64,000 nucleotides of DNA, from assembly GCA_951799445.1 (NCBI GenBank), contig OX637287.1:20398224-20462223 (forward strand), written 5' to 3'. The stretch comes from Pseudisothecium myosuroides. Lineage: Eukaryota; Streptophyta; Bryopsida; Hypnales; Lembophyllaceae. The translations under genes and the position numbers were made by a program. The notes under the pieces are model-generated. The model had not been told where the DNA came from. It saw only the letters and a program-made list of their open reading frames with translations, and did no database searches. Positions 1 to 12,266 of the stretch are shown here, in pieces (position 1 is the first letter of the stretch; every line of letters starts with the position of its first letter).

Positions 1-3000
1 TGTTCGCCACGGCGAGTTCCAACGACGTGCGGCTGTGGAACCTCAAGGAAATGAAGGAGATTCTCCGCATCGAAGTGGCAAATGTGGAATGCGAGCTGAA
101 AGACAGCTTGAACCAGGAGTGCTATTGCTGTGCATTTATGCCGGATGGGAAGACGATTGTTAGTGGGTGGAGCGATGGAAGGATACGGGCGTATGCACCG
201 CAGACAGGGAAGCTGCAGTATACCATTGTGAATGCGCATCAGAGGATGGGAGCGTTCGTGGGATCCGACAATACGGTACGCAGTCAACACCCGCGTTTCC
301 ATTAATATTTCACTCAAAATCATAGTATAATTTAACACCCAAGAGATGGCCTGCTACGAGGGGGAATGTAGATCTGAAGCTTTGGGGGCAAAATCAATGA
401 CAGTTGACAAGATTCCAGAACTAAAATCTTCTTTATGCAAGTTCCCTCTTCTTCCCATCTAGATGTGAACCAATTCAGAACCTTGCATAATAATGAAGCA
501 TCTAGTGATCAAGCTAGTCACATCCCTAAAAAATAGACAAAAATTGCCTCTTATACTTTATTGGACTTAATCCATTTCACATTGCTTTTAGTAAAGATGG
601 TGAACTAAACCATTAAATTTAAACTGAAGATGATGGTGAACAAACGGGTCAAACAAAGAGGTTTGTTGAAACCTCGTTATCTCAAATATATTTTGGCATA
701 CCACATGGGAGCCATGTAAGCACCACCTTCGGGTTCATTCTTGTTACTTGTGGAGTCAACATTGTGTGAAAATAAGGTAAAATGAGGACAAAAATATTAT
801 TGCACCAAATCAATTGCAGTTGGGTAAGCCTATCCGTCTTTAGCATTTGAAGATGGAAGGCTCAACTCAGACACTTGTTAAAAAACGGATTAGGTTTTGT
901 TTTGTTTTAGTTCAAAACACTGTTTCAAGCTTCAGGATTTCTTTTTCAAAATTAAATTGTATAGATTAAATATATGTTTTGAATTTGATTCTTCATTTTT
1001 CTGCTTTGCCAGAAATGCTTTCAAGGGGTGACTGCAATTGCTACAACTTCGGACAGCTTGCGGATCGTCAGTGGTGGCGTCGAAGGGAACGTAAGGATTC
1101 TCAGACTGAACGTGCTCTTGAATTCATTACAGAATTTATCTTCTACAAATGAATTTGCAAGCCTGATTATCAAGGCTTCGTTTCTCTCGGCCTCAAAAAT
1201 TTCTTCACAAGCTGGTTCAAGTGTTATTATATATTTTTGTGCTTTGGGATGGGCCAGGTTCGGGTGTGGAGAATCGGCAGCCAGAGCCACTCCATGCTTG
1301 CTTCAATGAAAGCCCATACGCAGGCTTGCACATATCTTGCGGTACCTTTCCTCTACATGGCTAGTTTTTCTTATTAATCTTGCATGACTTGATAATGGAC
1401 TGGATATAACCTTTGAGAATAGGGAGACTCAAGAAGGTTACCGGACATAATGTCGAGTTGTTTCATAAGTTTTAGATGTTGAAATTTGTATTTTTGGGTT
1501 GATCGAAGGGTTCACAAAGCTTACGAGTTTTATCCTTCTTCTCACCACCTAACAAGAGAATGACATGGTTGCTCGGACTTGACATTACGAACTAAATAAT
1601 GCTTTGAGGGTTGAGAAGTTCAAGAAGGTTATCAAGTAGAATGCCAAGTCATTTCATTAAATTCTGAACATCTCAATTTGAATTTGTTGTTGCTCAAAGG
1701 CTCACATTAAGCAAAAAAGAGCATGGTTGTATCATTTCCTCTGGCAACGAACAAACGATCCGGAGCGAAACAAGAGTGACACGGTTGCCTTGAAACTCGG
1801 ACTTGGCATTACAACAACTGCTATTGAATAAGAAGCTAACCATTTAACGTGGGGATGGGCAGGTGAAGAAAAACAACACCGAGTGTGTCTCATGCAGCAA
1901 CGACGGGTCATGCATGGTTTGGGATCTTACAGTAAGTAGCGAAAAGTATTAAGTAGTACTATTTTGTTAAATTGGCGCAGTTCTAAGCACCCAAAATTGC
2001 GACAATTATCTGCACGGAGCTCTGAAAACTAGAGATTAGATTTCAGTGTACTCGCCCTGAAAATGCAAAATGTTATGGAGTTCCGCCAATTTGACGAATT
2101 ACTGTGCATTGCAGTACTTGACCGCTAAGATAGCTGTTACTTTGAAGTAGAATTCATAGCAATCCTGATGTGAGGGGGGCTGAACTATGCAGAGGTATAC
2201 ACGAAACAACAGCATGGGAGCCAACAATTTCTTCAAGTCGGTGAATTATCATCCTGACGAAAGCCAGCTTCTCACTTGCGGCACAGACAGGAAGGTATTG
2301 AAATCCCACACCCATACAGGCATACGCGAAATCCAGTGTTCTAGAGTTTCACCAGCTATTTTCCTTCAATTCCTAGTTTTTCAAGAATTTGATGAACCAA
2401 TTCCAAATGGATGGTGGGGTTGTGTCCGTAGATTACGTTTTGGGATGCATATGATTGTCAACCAATTCGAATAATCGACGGTTCTCTCTCGGCGGAGATG
2501 CTGAGTTTGGATGTGGGGCCCGATGGCGAGGGCTTTGTCAGTGGAGGCGGGGACCGGGAGGTGAAGCTTTGGAACTACAATGAAGGCCATTGCTACTTTG
2601 TTGGCCTTGGCCACAGTGCTGGCATCACCAGGGTATGGCTTCACTTTGCCTTCTCTAGAGCATGTAAGCATTAGAGGAAATCGGAGACTTCCAGAGGGCC
2701 ACTTTATGGTGACATCCTTAAGGATTTTTATGTCACAGCTAGCCTTATAGATTTTTAGTTCCACAAAGTTCATCTGGTCTGATTTTCACAAAGGATGTCA
2801 GGACATAATAATCATGGTACATCAGGGCAATGGAGTACAATGAGTAATCTATCTTCAAATTATCCTATATTCTTTGAGGATTCATAATGGACAATTGATT
2901 TCTCTATAAAAATAACCTCTTCACGCTTCATTCTCACCAAATGTCAATGAAGTATTATCAGATTGTCATCAAAAAATATTCTCTCTTTTTTTGTTTGTCA

Positions 3001-4740
3001 GGCTTTTGGGCTTGGTTGTTGCGTTATTGTTCATTTGCAATAAATTCCCATTTGTTTAAAAAAATTTATAAATTTTTTTTTTTTAATGGTAGATGGTCTT
3101 TGGATTATTTTAGACATTTTTTTTTCCCACAACTTGGGTAGAGTGCAAGATACACTTGAGTACAAGGTATTTAATAATCAGGGTTAAGGTGCATTTAGAG
3201 TACCTTAACCTTGATTACTTAACACCTTTGTACTCGGATTTTGATTCACTGACAAGCATCCCACATTGCAACATAAGGTAAGCAACAATAGGGAAAAAAT
3301 TAATTCTTAAGCAAAATAAAATATTATTTGTGGGGTCCTTGGAGGGTTGTAGAGCGGCCCTTCGGAGGCCTCATATTTTCTCTAATGGTAGTCCATTCTA
3401 AAAGCAATTGCGCTCTAAAAGCAATTATAATACAAAAGTACATTTTTTTTGAAAAAATTGAAAGCAAAAACATTCTTTTTGAACCTTAGCTATACAAAAG
3501 TGTAGTAGACTATTATGAAAATGGGGAGAAAAAAATTTGAGCCCATTCAACTATATAAATTGAAAGATTATAATGTTTGAAGTGAGTGAAAAAAACTTCT
3601 TTTTATTTTTTGATCATTTCTTATGCAACAAAGAAATTTCTTTTTGAAATCCAAACGGTGAAATCTTAGAGATTAAAAATTGCAATGTGTGAGAAAGATT
3701 TCAAAAAATTTGAAAAGCAGATTTCAAGATAATAGCATTTGTAGTTAGACAAAAATGTTTTTTTTTCAAACTTAGTAGAGTTTTGACTCCAATTGGAATG
3801 AGATATTTGCTCTTTAAGTAGTAAGTTTTTTGAAAATTATACATCATATCATGTTAGTTTCGTACATGCCAAATTCCAAAAGTAGATGAAGAGTTTAGCA
3901 AAAGATGCCAAAACTACCTAAGCTCTTGTATTAAAATTTCAGAAACTATTGGAAGCTTTGGTAGCATAACTTTTGCTTGGAAATTCGATCAAAAAAGATT
4001 TACATTGCTACAAAGGGGATGAATGTGTACATCTTGTATCAAAATTTCGGAAACATCCATTCGTTTTTTTTATTTCATCATGACCTACTTGACTTCCAAA
4101 TGTCCCTTGAATGGACATTGTCTTTCTTTCCCAACACTACAAGAGAAAGGGGTGTTTTAAATGAATTTTTAAGTATAGTCCTAGACATGTATTTCTAGTA
4201 AATTTTTACTGAAAATCTCCTTTAAGGTCATTCCTTATAATCTTATGTTCATGACTATACTTAAAATTTCACTAAAAAAAAACCCATTCTCTTGTATTGC
4301 AATTTAGAAACATTTGTGAACACTTATGGAATGTCCTTGAAGAAACAATGTACTCCGTATCTTAGAGCATTGTCTTTCTTTCCCAATTTAGAAACATTTT
4401 TGAACACTTATGGAATGTCCTTGATGAATGTATCTAAGATATGCAAAGCTTTCTTGACACTGTTTGCTTAAGATTAAGAATAACAACTTTGGAGTACAGT
4501 AAAAAATTTTCCTCTCACCATTTACTGTGGAGAACACCTTGAATTGCTTGATAATGTTATGATTTTCTCACAAATGTTATGATCTTTATGATGCAGATCA
4601 AGATTAGCCCCAATATGAAGAAGATTGTGTCCGTTGGAGAGGATGGGGCCATCCTGATCTGGGACTACAGAAAACCAATCTCGGATTCGCCGCCAGACCC
4701 AAACAAGGTGATTGTGAAGAGCCCAGGCTCCCCCAAGTGA
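1..4740 (+). CDS. CFAP52: CFAP52 (WDR16) ciliary WD40 protein, seven 3' exons
   Basis: The window opens inside a coding exon. Seven exons chain in one frame: 3-275 (5' end outside the window), 1013-1090, 1258-1341, 1863-1931, 2193-2294, 2432-2632 and 4597-4740, ending in TGA. All six introns are GT-AG and phase 0. They encode 316 residues, the C-terminal part of a WD40 propeller protein. Blade ends read VRLWNL, VRVWRI, MVWDL, ITFWDAY, VKLWNYNEG and LIWDYR. The stretches FFKSVNYHPDESQL and GHCYFVGLGHS are typical of CFAP52/FAP52, which in other organisms is a microtubule inner protein of the axonemal B-tubule. In a plant it implies flagellated sperm. One oddity: about a dozen extra residues (around GAFVGSDNTKCFQ) lie before GVTAIATT compared with the animal and algal relatives I remember. 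A second possible donor at 258 would remove six of them. Intron 6 is 1,964 bp and full of repeat fragments. Confidence 0.93.
1411..1800. repeat. Imperfect two-copy tandem duplication in CFAP52 intron 3
   Basis: Two copies with a period of about 190-210 bp lie in intron 3. The words TCAAGAAGGTTA, ATTTCAT/GTTTCAT and GGACTTG(A/G)CATTACRA recur in the same order, first from about 1411 and again from about 1603. No coding potential is visible. Confidence 0.5.
3158..3235. repeat. 78-bp hairpin in CFAP52 intron 6
   Basis: The arm beginning GAGTACAAGGTATTTAATAA (from 3158) is matched by the inverse arm ending ACACCTTTGTACTC (to 3235). The loop is short (about 11 nt) and there are only a few mismatches, so the stem has about 34 pairs. 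It could be a small MITE or a microRNA-precursor-like hairpin transcribed with CFAP52. No flanking duplication is obvious. Confidence 0.6.
3330..3760. repeat. Relics of two element families in CFAP52 intron 6
   Basis: The stretch GCGGCCCTTCGGAGG ... TTTTCTCTAATGG (about 3352-3391) matches the right end of the complete TIR element at 62545-62909. Directly after it, 3410-3700 contains GAAAGATTATAATGTTTGAAG and similar words. These also occur inside the broken TTAA-family copies near 26400 and 30700. Both are fragments without recognisable partner ends. Confidence 0.4.
4300..4424. repeat. Direct repeat of about 41 bp upstream of the last CFAP52 exon
   Basis: A unit starting CAATTTAGAAACATTT and ending GGAATGTCCTTGA occurs at 4300-4340 and again at 4384-4424 with one mismatch. 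ATTGTCTTTCTTTCCCAA also occurs twice (near 4112 and 4372). This looks like a local duplication inside intron 6. Confidence 0.7.
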
Positions 4741-5900
4741 GCTCAGGCTCATTAACTTATGATAAGTTCCATGAAAACATTCAAGCAGCTGTGAGAAGGA
4801 TTGAGATTTACACTAAGGTACTGTAGTTAGGGCCTCCTGCCATGTGAGTCTAGTGGGTAGAAAAAGTACTAAAAGATAAGAAAGGTAGTTAGGTCTTTTG
4901 TCATGTGAGCTCGGTGGACAGAAAAAAATACTAAAAGATAAGAAGAGTTCCATTAATCATCGGTGAGTGTGTGTGTGAAAGCAGGAGAATGAATTCCACT
5001 ATTCCGGTATTAGTAGAAGCACCCACCCACCGATACATGGCAGGAGGTCTTATATCCTTTACTGTTTGTATCCCCCCTTTCCTTTTTGGCAAATAGGTGT
5101 CACCAAGATGACCTCAAACCATAAATGGCTCCACCTTTTCAAATGGCACTTTATGCTTGTAACTTGTAACAAACTTTGAGTGAATGGTTGGGGTCTTTCT
5201 CAAGGCTCTTCAAACATGCACCTATTGAACCCTTTGAAGTTTCTTCCTATCTTGATTTTGAAAATTCACATAAAATACAATTTTCTTTCCATCTATACAC
5301 ATCAACTTAAATGAACTTGAATGGATATTTCTACCTCAATATGGAGGATATAAAACCACTAGGGATACCAAACAAATCTTGTTGCTCCTTGTTACATCGC
5401 AACAACAACTCATATACAGTATATGCATGCACTTTCATAGCATTGGGGCCAGGGCCCTTTTGCATGCTTGAAAAGGAGACTTGACCATACAGTGAACAAA
5501 ATTGTCTTATATGGCTCCTTAGTCAATCCTCGCATCAACTAATAATTCCCTCCCAAGCATGCAGCGGGAGGCATACTGAAATACCTTCCCAGCACGTGGA
5601 GGACCATCTTCTGATTATACAATGTTACGTTGGTGATTTGAGGTGCAAGTGGCATATGCAGGGTGTGGCAATGTGGCCATACACACAATTAGTACGAGTC
5701 TTTGAATGAACAGCAATTAGTCTGGATGGAAGTCTGAGGCATGCACTTGGGTGAACTGATGGGCAAGTGGCAAATGCAGGGCATGGCAATATGTGTAAGT
5801 TAGAGCCACTGATGCTTGAAGGAGATTGGGTTGTGGACAGTGTCCACACACACACAGTTGGAAGAAATTCATGCACCGGGACAAATAATATCAGACTTGA
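4741..5900. other. Intergenic, with two local direct duplications
   Basis: This is the downstream flank of CFAP52. About 60 bp (containing CATGTGAG and ACTAAAAGATAAGAA) is duplicated at about 4822-4884 and 4886-4942. GCAAGTGGCATATGCAGGG-type sequence occurs at 5645 and again, slightly changed, at 5762. I see no gene here. Confidence 0.5.
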
Positions 5901-6023
5901 GGTATGTTTGCATTTGGTGTTAAAGAATGTTGTTACTAAGGGTCTTAGGAATGAATTTAGACCTATTTCGGGACTGGATTCACAATGCAAACATCACCTC
6001 TAACCACTAAGTGCAAACATACC
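5901..6023. mobile_element. 123-bp TIR element (MITE), superfamily unknown
   Basis: It starts GGTATGTTTGCATTTGGTGT and ends with the near-perfect inverse ACTAAGTGCAAACATACC. The terminal inverted repeats are about 22 bp. The interior is only about 75 bp and has no coding capacity. No clear target-site duplication is visible, so I do not assign a superfamily. Confidence 0.65.
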
Positions 6024-6954
6024 TTTAGGCTCCTGTAACCAAGATCTTTCCAAAACTCTTTAGTGGTCTCTCCAAAATCTTAGTCCGTTGTTTATAAAAT
6101 GCTCAAGCCAAGATGGACTTGATCTTGTGTTATTTTTGAGAGCCAAAAATTATCAAATTCGTGGATGAATAGAAGCATTCTTCATTTCTACATTTCCTTT
6201 TAAAGTCTCTCACTGGACAATAGTACTCCCTAGGGTCCTTAGTAAAGTAATCTTGTAAAGACGATGGATGACTTTATTATAATTGCACCTATTGGTCCAG
6301 TAATTGGAATATTTTGTTGACTACCTTGGTCATGGGGGCCCGTGTTTTTCCAAGAGGTTAAAGTAACACAAGTTTAGTCAATGCTTTCAACCAACTAAAA
6401 TCAAAACCACACCATACACTTTAACCCCTAAAGGTTCAAAGTTTTGGAATGGATTTTAAAGAATTTTGGATAGAATCTTGTGGTGTCAAATTCTACAATT
6501 ATTTTTTGAAACTTCTATTGGAGGTAAAAGATTGTACTTGCTTTGGGGAAATATAGTTTTTATTTCAATCATTGCGTGGAGAAAAAAATTATGCCTTCCT
6601 AAGGTCAAAACGCTTGATTTGGACAAGTAGCAAAAAAAAACTCAAAATTTGAAATTAATTTTTAATTTTTTTCCTAATAGATTATATTCATGGTCTACTT
6701 GAAAAGCTTTTATTCATTCAATTTTGGATTATTCATGTGAAAGTTGTGATGAATCTTGTTTTGTAGGCAGTCTAAGCATCTTCTTGAAAAAATATTGTGT
6801 AGGATTTATTTCTAAGCTCAATTTTCACAATTAAAAATTAAAAAAAATAAAAATCCATCACATGTAGATTACTTGCATCTTTAAAAAAAATGACCCCTAT
6901 AATGAACAAAATCTTATATAGGTCCTAAGTCAACCTCAATCTTTAAATTAGCAC
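6024..6954. other. AT-rich intergenic DNA
   Basis: Apart from weak similarity to the interior of the TTAA elements (from about 6600, CATTGCGTGGAGAAAAAAATTATG and a run to 6880), I find no gene, RNA or complete element here. Confidence 0.4.
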
Positions 6955-6958
6955 TTAA

Positions 6959-7891
6959 CCCCTAAAAGCCCGTTGTCCCTTCGGGGGACAAATGCGTTTT
7001 CGGGTAGGTACCTATGGGCTGAAATTGTGTTCTGGTTTTTTGAAATTTTTTTTGGAGATAGAAAAACTGATAAGCTTCGTGGGAATATAATTTTTTTCTC
7101 AATCGGTGCCCGGGAAAAAAAGTTATGACCAAATAAGCTGAAAACAGGGGATGGGGGGCAACCCGGGCAGCAAAAAAAAAATGGACAAAAATTTGAATTT
7201 TTTTTTTTAATATTTTTTTTCTCATAGATTATATTTTTGTCTATCTGGAAAGCTTTGATTCATTTCATTTGGATTTGTTATGAGGAAGTTATGGACATTC
7301 TTGTTTTTTGGGCAGTTAGAGCATCTTATTGGAAAAAATAACTTGTAGGATTCATTTCGGAATGCATTTTTTGTAATTTTTCAAATTTTTTTTTTGGAAT
7401 GGTTTAGTTTACTTGCTAGAACAATCTCACCATTGGGATTAGTGCATTTTAATTCCATCTAAAATATATGAATATTTTAGATTTTCCTTCTATCTTGTAC
7501 CTACTTCTACTTAACAATTTTTTTAAGAATGATAATTAAGTTTTTTTTAATTTTTTTTTTCCCCCTAGATTCTCAACTCAATTATCCACTATGAAGATTT
7601 AAAGCTCAAAACGCTGTAGTGCAAAAATTTTAAGTTAAAAATGTTTAAAGTCAAAAAATCTGGTCCCGCAATGTGCTGAAAAACTTGTTTTTTCCACTTT
7701 AAACGCAGATATCTTGCAATCTGTGCGGTCAAAGATTCTGAAATTTTTTCCACACATTCTCATACCAATTAGGTGTAAGATCCTATGGTTAGATATGAAA
7801 AAAAACAATTTGAATTTTTTTGTACTTTTTGCTATAGAAATGGCAGTTTTCAGTGTTTTTTGGCAGAAAAAAGACCTTGGGCCTTTAGGGG
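6959..7891 (+). mobile_element. TTAA-flanked non-autonomous element, copy A (933 bp)
   Basis: It begins CCCCTAAAAGCCCGTTGTCC and ends GGGCCTTTAGGGG. TTAA stands directly outside both ends (6955-6958 and 7892-7895). A 4-bp TTAA duplication with CCC-starting termini is the signature of piggyBac-type transposition, so a piggyBac-like MITE is inferred. Just inside the left end, 6973-6991, lies a palindrome built on TTGTCCC and GGGACAA that other copies share. There is no open reading frame of note. Copy B at 15752-16685 is nearly the same length and lies in the opposite orientation. Confidence 0.8.
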
Positions 7892-7895
7892 TTAA

Positions 7896-9600
7896 ATCCC
7901 TCCTAAGTATCTAGCAAAGCATAATACCTATCAAAAATGGGGAAGACCATTGTCTGGTTATACACTATTATAGAGTGCATTTGTAAAGAATGAAGGTGAA
8001 GAGAAAGTTAAAGAAAGACTTGAATAGCATTTGGTAAGTTTTTAGAATTGCTCTGGTAATTTGCTTCCTCTTTGAAGAAGGAACTAGATTTTTTTTCCAA
8101 ATGCACCAGTTGTATGCATCCTCTCTTTATCAAAGTCTCCTAATTCATTTCCTCTAGTATCAAATTCATTCCTACTAGTATCAAATTCTCATCAAATACT
8201 TTATTTCAACTTCAAAATTGCAAAGGCTACCATATTTCTCTTTCAAAAACATGCCAATTTTGAAATTAGACTCCAAATTTCATTACATCATATAGGCACG
8301 GATGACAAAGCAGGGGATGGCAACTATGACCAATTCTAAAACAGAACCCACCCCTGCCCTATGCAAGTAATCTAAGTCCTTCAACAACCAACCCTAAAGT
8401 GATACCAACCTTATCCAAGAACATACCCACCTCCATCAACCAAGGAATTAGCCACTACAATCAGACAATTTCATGAAAGCATCCACTACATATCCACCTT
8501 TTATTCTTGCACACCGATTAATCTACCAATTTTTTGTTTAGTTTTGGATCCTCCAATTTCACACTCCCACTGGTTACTTCCAAAGACACCGGCTACAGTG
8601 ATCTAAGCAGTGGTTCTCCCCGAACATTGATCTTGGAAGACATTCTCTGACGGCTACGAAAGGTGAAGAAGAAAAGACAGGGAAGACATTTAATTGCCAC
8701 GTTGCATTCGCTAATGCTGAGTTCACTTTCCATCATCGCAACAAACCAAGCTAGAAATTTTCTAAGCTCAGGAACTGTACTCTTCTGATGTTATCTGCTT
8801 TTCGAGTTGGAACACCATATCAACATTGCACAGGCTTTCGCACAAACAAACAAGTCGCTTTTGACGCTTTCTGAGGGAGTTTTCCGAATGATAAAGACAT
8901 GTTTCTTGCTGCAAGACAGACAGAGACCTCGAGTCACAAAGACGCTGGACATGTGTGAACCTCCCAATTTTGGCATATTCTTGAAAGATGAGGATGCAAA
9001 AAGCTTGTTCAGACTGTACATGTAAGTGGGGGAGCTGCAGATATGTCTATCACTGCGGTCACCCTGCCTCGCTAGCTAACTAGACAGGTGAAAAAAGGAT
9101 TGCAAAAAGTAGAAAGCAACCTGAGCTACCAGAGACACTACTTCGGTGCTCCTGTCACATCCTCGGACTCGAACAATCTGGTGCAGTGATGAGCACCTGG
9201 AAACGAACGAACGACTCTTGAATGACTCGCATGGAAATCAGAGAGTCGGCACAGCACTCAAAGAATGCCGGTTGTGTAGAGAAAAACCCAGACACCGTTT
9301 TGCTAGTGGTTTAATGGGTACACACCAACCATCTCGCTTCTCGAACTTGTTCAATGTCGCATCATCTCGTTACTCGCCCACTGGTTTCGGTAGAAGCTCT
9401 TGAACACACCTTAATGGCTATTGCTGCTGCTGCAAACAAACGAAAAGCAAAAGCAAACGTTGTAGTCGTCGTCGTCGTCGATGCCGTCTGCGAGCTCTGC
9501 GGGAAAGAGGTCCCGAACCCCCCGCGCAGGAGTGGAGCCGACGCACACTTCGTCTCCAGAAAAAGTTTGGGCAACGGTGACAGATTCACCCTTGGAGGAG
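7896..9600. other. Intergenic; GC rises from about 8580 toward the BBX gene
   Basis: 7900-8580 is AT-rich with no feature. From 8580 to 9600 the base composition resembles the genic islands, but I recognise no protein. Short open frames on both strands near 8791-9025 are mutual shadows without homology that I can name. A short GTC repeat lies at about 9466-9481. The last part is probably the 3' flank or 3' untranslated region of the BBX gene. Confidence 0.4.
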
Positions 9601-9733
9601 AAATATACTAGTTACAGGGCGATTTCATGTTTGAAAAAGATAGTTCCGTCCACTTGTAACTTCGGGCATCCAAAGACGCTGTTGAATATCTCTATAAACA
9701 GATTTAGGACATCTACCTGGAGATTAGTAGAAA

Positions 9734-11120
9734 CTAATAATGCAGGTCGCGTTTGAACCGCTTTGGTAACGACGATGGCGCAGGGCCAGATTGCATTCGA
9801 ATCTCCGGTACGATGAACGCGTCGCCATAGCCGTTGGGAACGTACAAGTCTTGCTTGGATCGATTCCTGATCTGTGGATGGTGGTGGTGCCGTGACCTGG
9901 GTGGCGCAGCAAGCTGCGGTGCTGCGGGTGCTGGAAACTGCGGCACTTCGTGCATGGCAAACATCTGCTCCTCGAACAAACTCAAATCTGCGGTCCAGTC
10001 GAAGTCGCCTCCCACGGCAGCCACGTTGCCTTCGCCTTTGGCAGGAGCGAAATCCAAACTCTCGTTGCAATCTACGAAGTTGAGAAGCTCGTCCACGCGC
10101 CATCCGGGGACCGCGTCAGTCAAAAACTCGCTGAAGCTGCTCCTGCGCATGCCGCTAGCGTTGGCAACGCCACCCGTGCCCATGGAGCTCGGCAGAGAGA
10201 TCATCTCGGGCGCGACTGGCGCCCCCATCTCTTGATGGCTTGGGGTTACGACTTGGCCATTTCCGGAGAAAGGAGCTCCTGGTGAGCAGCACGGAGTGTA
10301 TGCAGTGGGTGTTCTGTACACACTAGCCCCAGCCTTGACTGGACCGGATGATGCCGGACTGGTTTTGCATGGTCCCTGCAGAGTGGAGATGGGGCTTGAA
10401 AGAGACCGTGCGCGGCTGCAATGCGAGGATTGCGACGACATCGTGGAGGTGGCAGGACTCGCCACGGGCGGCTCCGCCGCGGGCTCGTCATCCTTGAGCT
10501 CCTCCAGGGCCACTCGCGTTCCCGTCAGCAGGAACCGCTTGTGGTTGCACGAGAGAGCATTTGCGGAGTGGATGGAAACGTCGCAGTCGCGGCACAGTAA
10601 CGCTCGGTCCTCCAGGCAGAAAAAGAAACCCCGCTTCTCCTGCGAAATTTGAACCACCTTAATTCACGGTCACATCCCAATATCCAACGTACATCTGCGT
10701 CATCTAACCCTAAGTACGCACACTCTATCCTCAGCTTCAGAAATTGCTCTTGTAGTAAGACCCCTACAACAACAAGATCCAAGCCCCCTCACAACGAAGA
10801 AAACCCACTAAGACGTATCTCGGTGCATCCCCCTCACTGCGTCCCATTCATATTGCGGTGCCTGATCTTCGAAAGAATGGAGGAGTGCAGGACCTCTCTG
10901 GGAAGAAACCAGAAGGGAAAGCTAGAGCAGAGCAACGCACCTGGCAAATATCACACTTGGCCGAATCCGCAGCCGTGTGAAGACTAACACGCGCATGCTT
11001 GTTGGCCAGCTTGTTGGCAGCATGGATTCGCCCATCGCACTCCGTGCACAGAGCAGCTTCATCCGCGCAGCACATCACCGACGCCGGATTCTTCTCGCAA
11101 GAGTCGCACTGTATCCTCAT
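9734..11120 (-). CDS. B-box zinc finger transcription regulator, two B-boxes (BBX group IV type)
   Basis: Two exons, 11120-10941 and 10639-9734, joined over a 301-bp phase-0 intron (donor GTGCGT), give 361 residues. B-box 1 has the full zinc ligand set C5, C8, C17, D20, C25, C28, H33, H42. B-box 2 is equally intact (C56, C59, C68, D71, C76, C79, H84, H93) and is split by the intron after residue 60. There is no CCT domain. Residues 238-249 (PGWRVDELLNFV) match the conserved motif of group IV BBX proteins (the STO/BBX18-25 class). Near the C-terminus, YVP and IVPEI (residues 326-340) resemble the VP motif that binds COP1 in relatives, followed by a basic end PKRFKRDLHY. The expected role is nuclear light-signalling or circadian regulation by protein contact. 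Residues 311-314 are four histidines. The start is the only ATG that precedes the first zinc ligand. Confidence 0.92.
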
Positions 11121-11700
11121 CTTGACCTCCCCTGCCCCGCCCCGTGGTGACCCCTCTTGCTAAACGACCACAGCACCGAGCTCCCCAACAAACCGCACAA
11201 CTCTCGCTAAACCAAACCAGTGGCCAATGTTAACAAACACGAAACAGCCCCAACAGTCCAAACAGCAGCCTGCCTCCAAATTGTGTGCACGAAGCTTCAC
11301 TAGTTCTAAAAAGCGGCAGGGAAACCCGAAGCTCTCTTCTTGGCGTCCCCGAAGTCGTGAAGCCGGCGTTCGGAGAGCAGAAAAGCGCAACGGAGAGGGC
11401 TGATGAGGGCCCGAAGCCTGAACGGCAGGTCGAATTGCAGTGCGAATTGGTCCAGAAAAGGGCGAAAAGCGCGTGGCTTTAGAGCAGGAGGGACCGGGAT
11501 GAGCGGGATGAGCAGGATGAGGTCCGTCGCAGGCGCAGATGAGCGGCGCGAGAAGGGCGGAGCGGGGGTGAGAAGAGAGGCGACGGATGCGGAGGGCGGG
11601 CAAGCCAGGTAAAGTGGAGGCGACGCTGGAGTCAGTTAAATAAGCGTAGTGGAGTGGGAAGCAGCAGGAGGCAGACGCTGCTGATCGCTCGCCGACCAGC
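11121..11700 (-). promoter_or_regulatory. GC-rich leader and promoter region of the BBX gene
   Basis: This stretch is far more GC-rich than its surroundings and lies immediately 5' of the BBX start codon. On the minus strand it contains CTTATTTAACTGACTCC at about 11632-11650, a weak TATA-like site, which would place the cap site near 11600 and give a leader of roughly 480 nt. A long open frame here (11603-11160) opens with TTG rather than ATG and is not called as a gene. Confidence 0.35.
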
Positions 11701-12266
11701 GAGGGATAATGAAAACAACAAAATAGAATTATAGAATACAGGCAACAACAATCAATTCAGCGCCAGCAGCGCCACCATGGGAAACGCCATCGCTGCCACT
11801 AAACCTCCAGCAAGTTTAACTTAGCACTAAGTTTCCTGTTCTGCAGATGGTCATCCATGATCCATCGGAGCCAGGCTCATCAGTCATCCGCAGGAGGGTT
11901 GCGGGGAGTTTCTGATGAGTCTAGTGCAGCAACCAAGTCCACAGGCCCCAGCCATTTCTGTTACAACCGGCCCCGCAACCACCGCAACTCTCGACTGGAA
12001 GAGCGAGATGCGCAGCTGCTGCCCCCACCTTACCCACTCTCCGTCCGTCCATGTGACTTGCAGCAGCACTCCATGGAGCTAGGGTAGCGGCAGTCATGGG
12101 CCCATCCCCATTCCCACCTTGTTGTTTTTTCTACGAATTTTGAAATGATGGCGAGAGTGGCCATCAATGATGTTGGTTTGGAGGAGTAACAATTGGAGGA
12201 AAAAAGGAGGTCTTGGGGGATCAAGCTAGTGGAAGAGAATTTGGATTTAAGGTGAAAACAACCATT

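Noticed and set aside
2381..2773. 130-codon minus-strand frame over CFAP52
   Set aside because: Antisense shadow of exon 6 and the adjacent intron.
8807..9025. 72-codon frame
   Set aside because: The same stretch is open on the other strand; no motif.
9354..9611. Open frame with a valine run and CELCGKEVPNPP
   Set aside because: The valine run comes from a GTC/GTT repeat, the opposite strand is equally open, and the two cysteines are no zinc domain. Probably the BBX 3' flank.
9834..10652. Several plus-strand frames of 69-133 codons
   Set aside because: Antisense shadows of the BBX second exon.
11160..11603. 147-codon open frame on the minus strand upstream of the BBX gene
   Set aside because: Opens with TTG, lies in the GC-rich leader where stops are rare, and resembles no protein.
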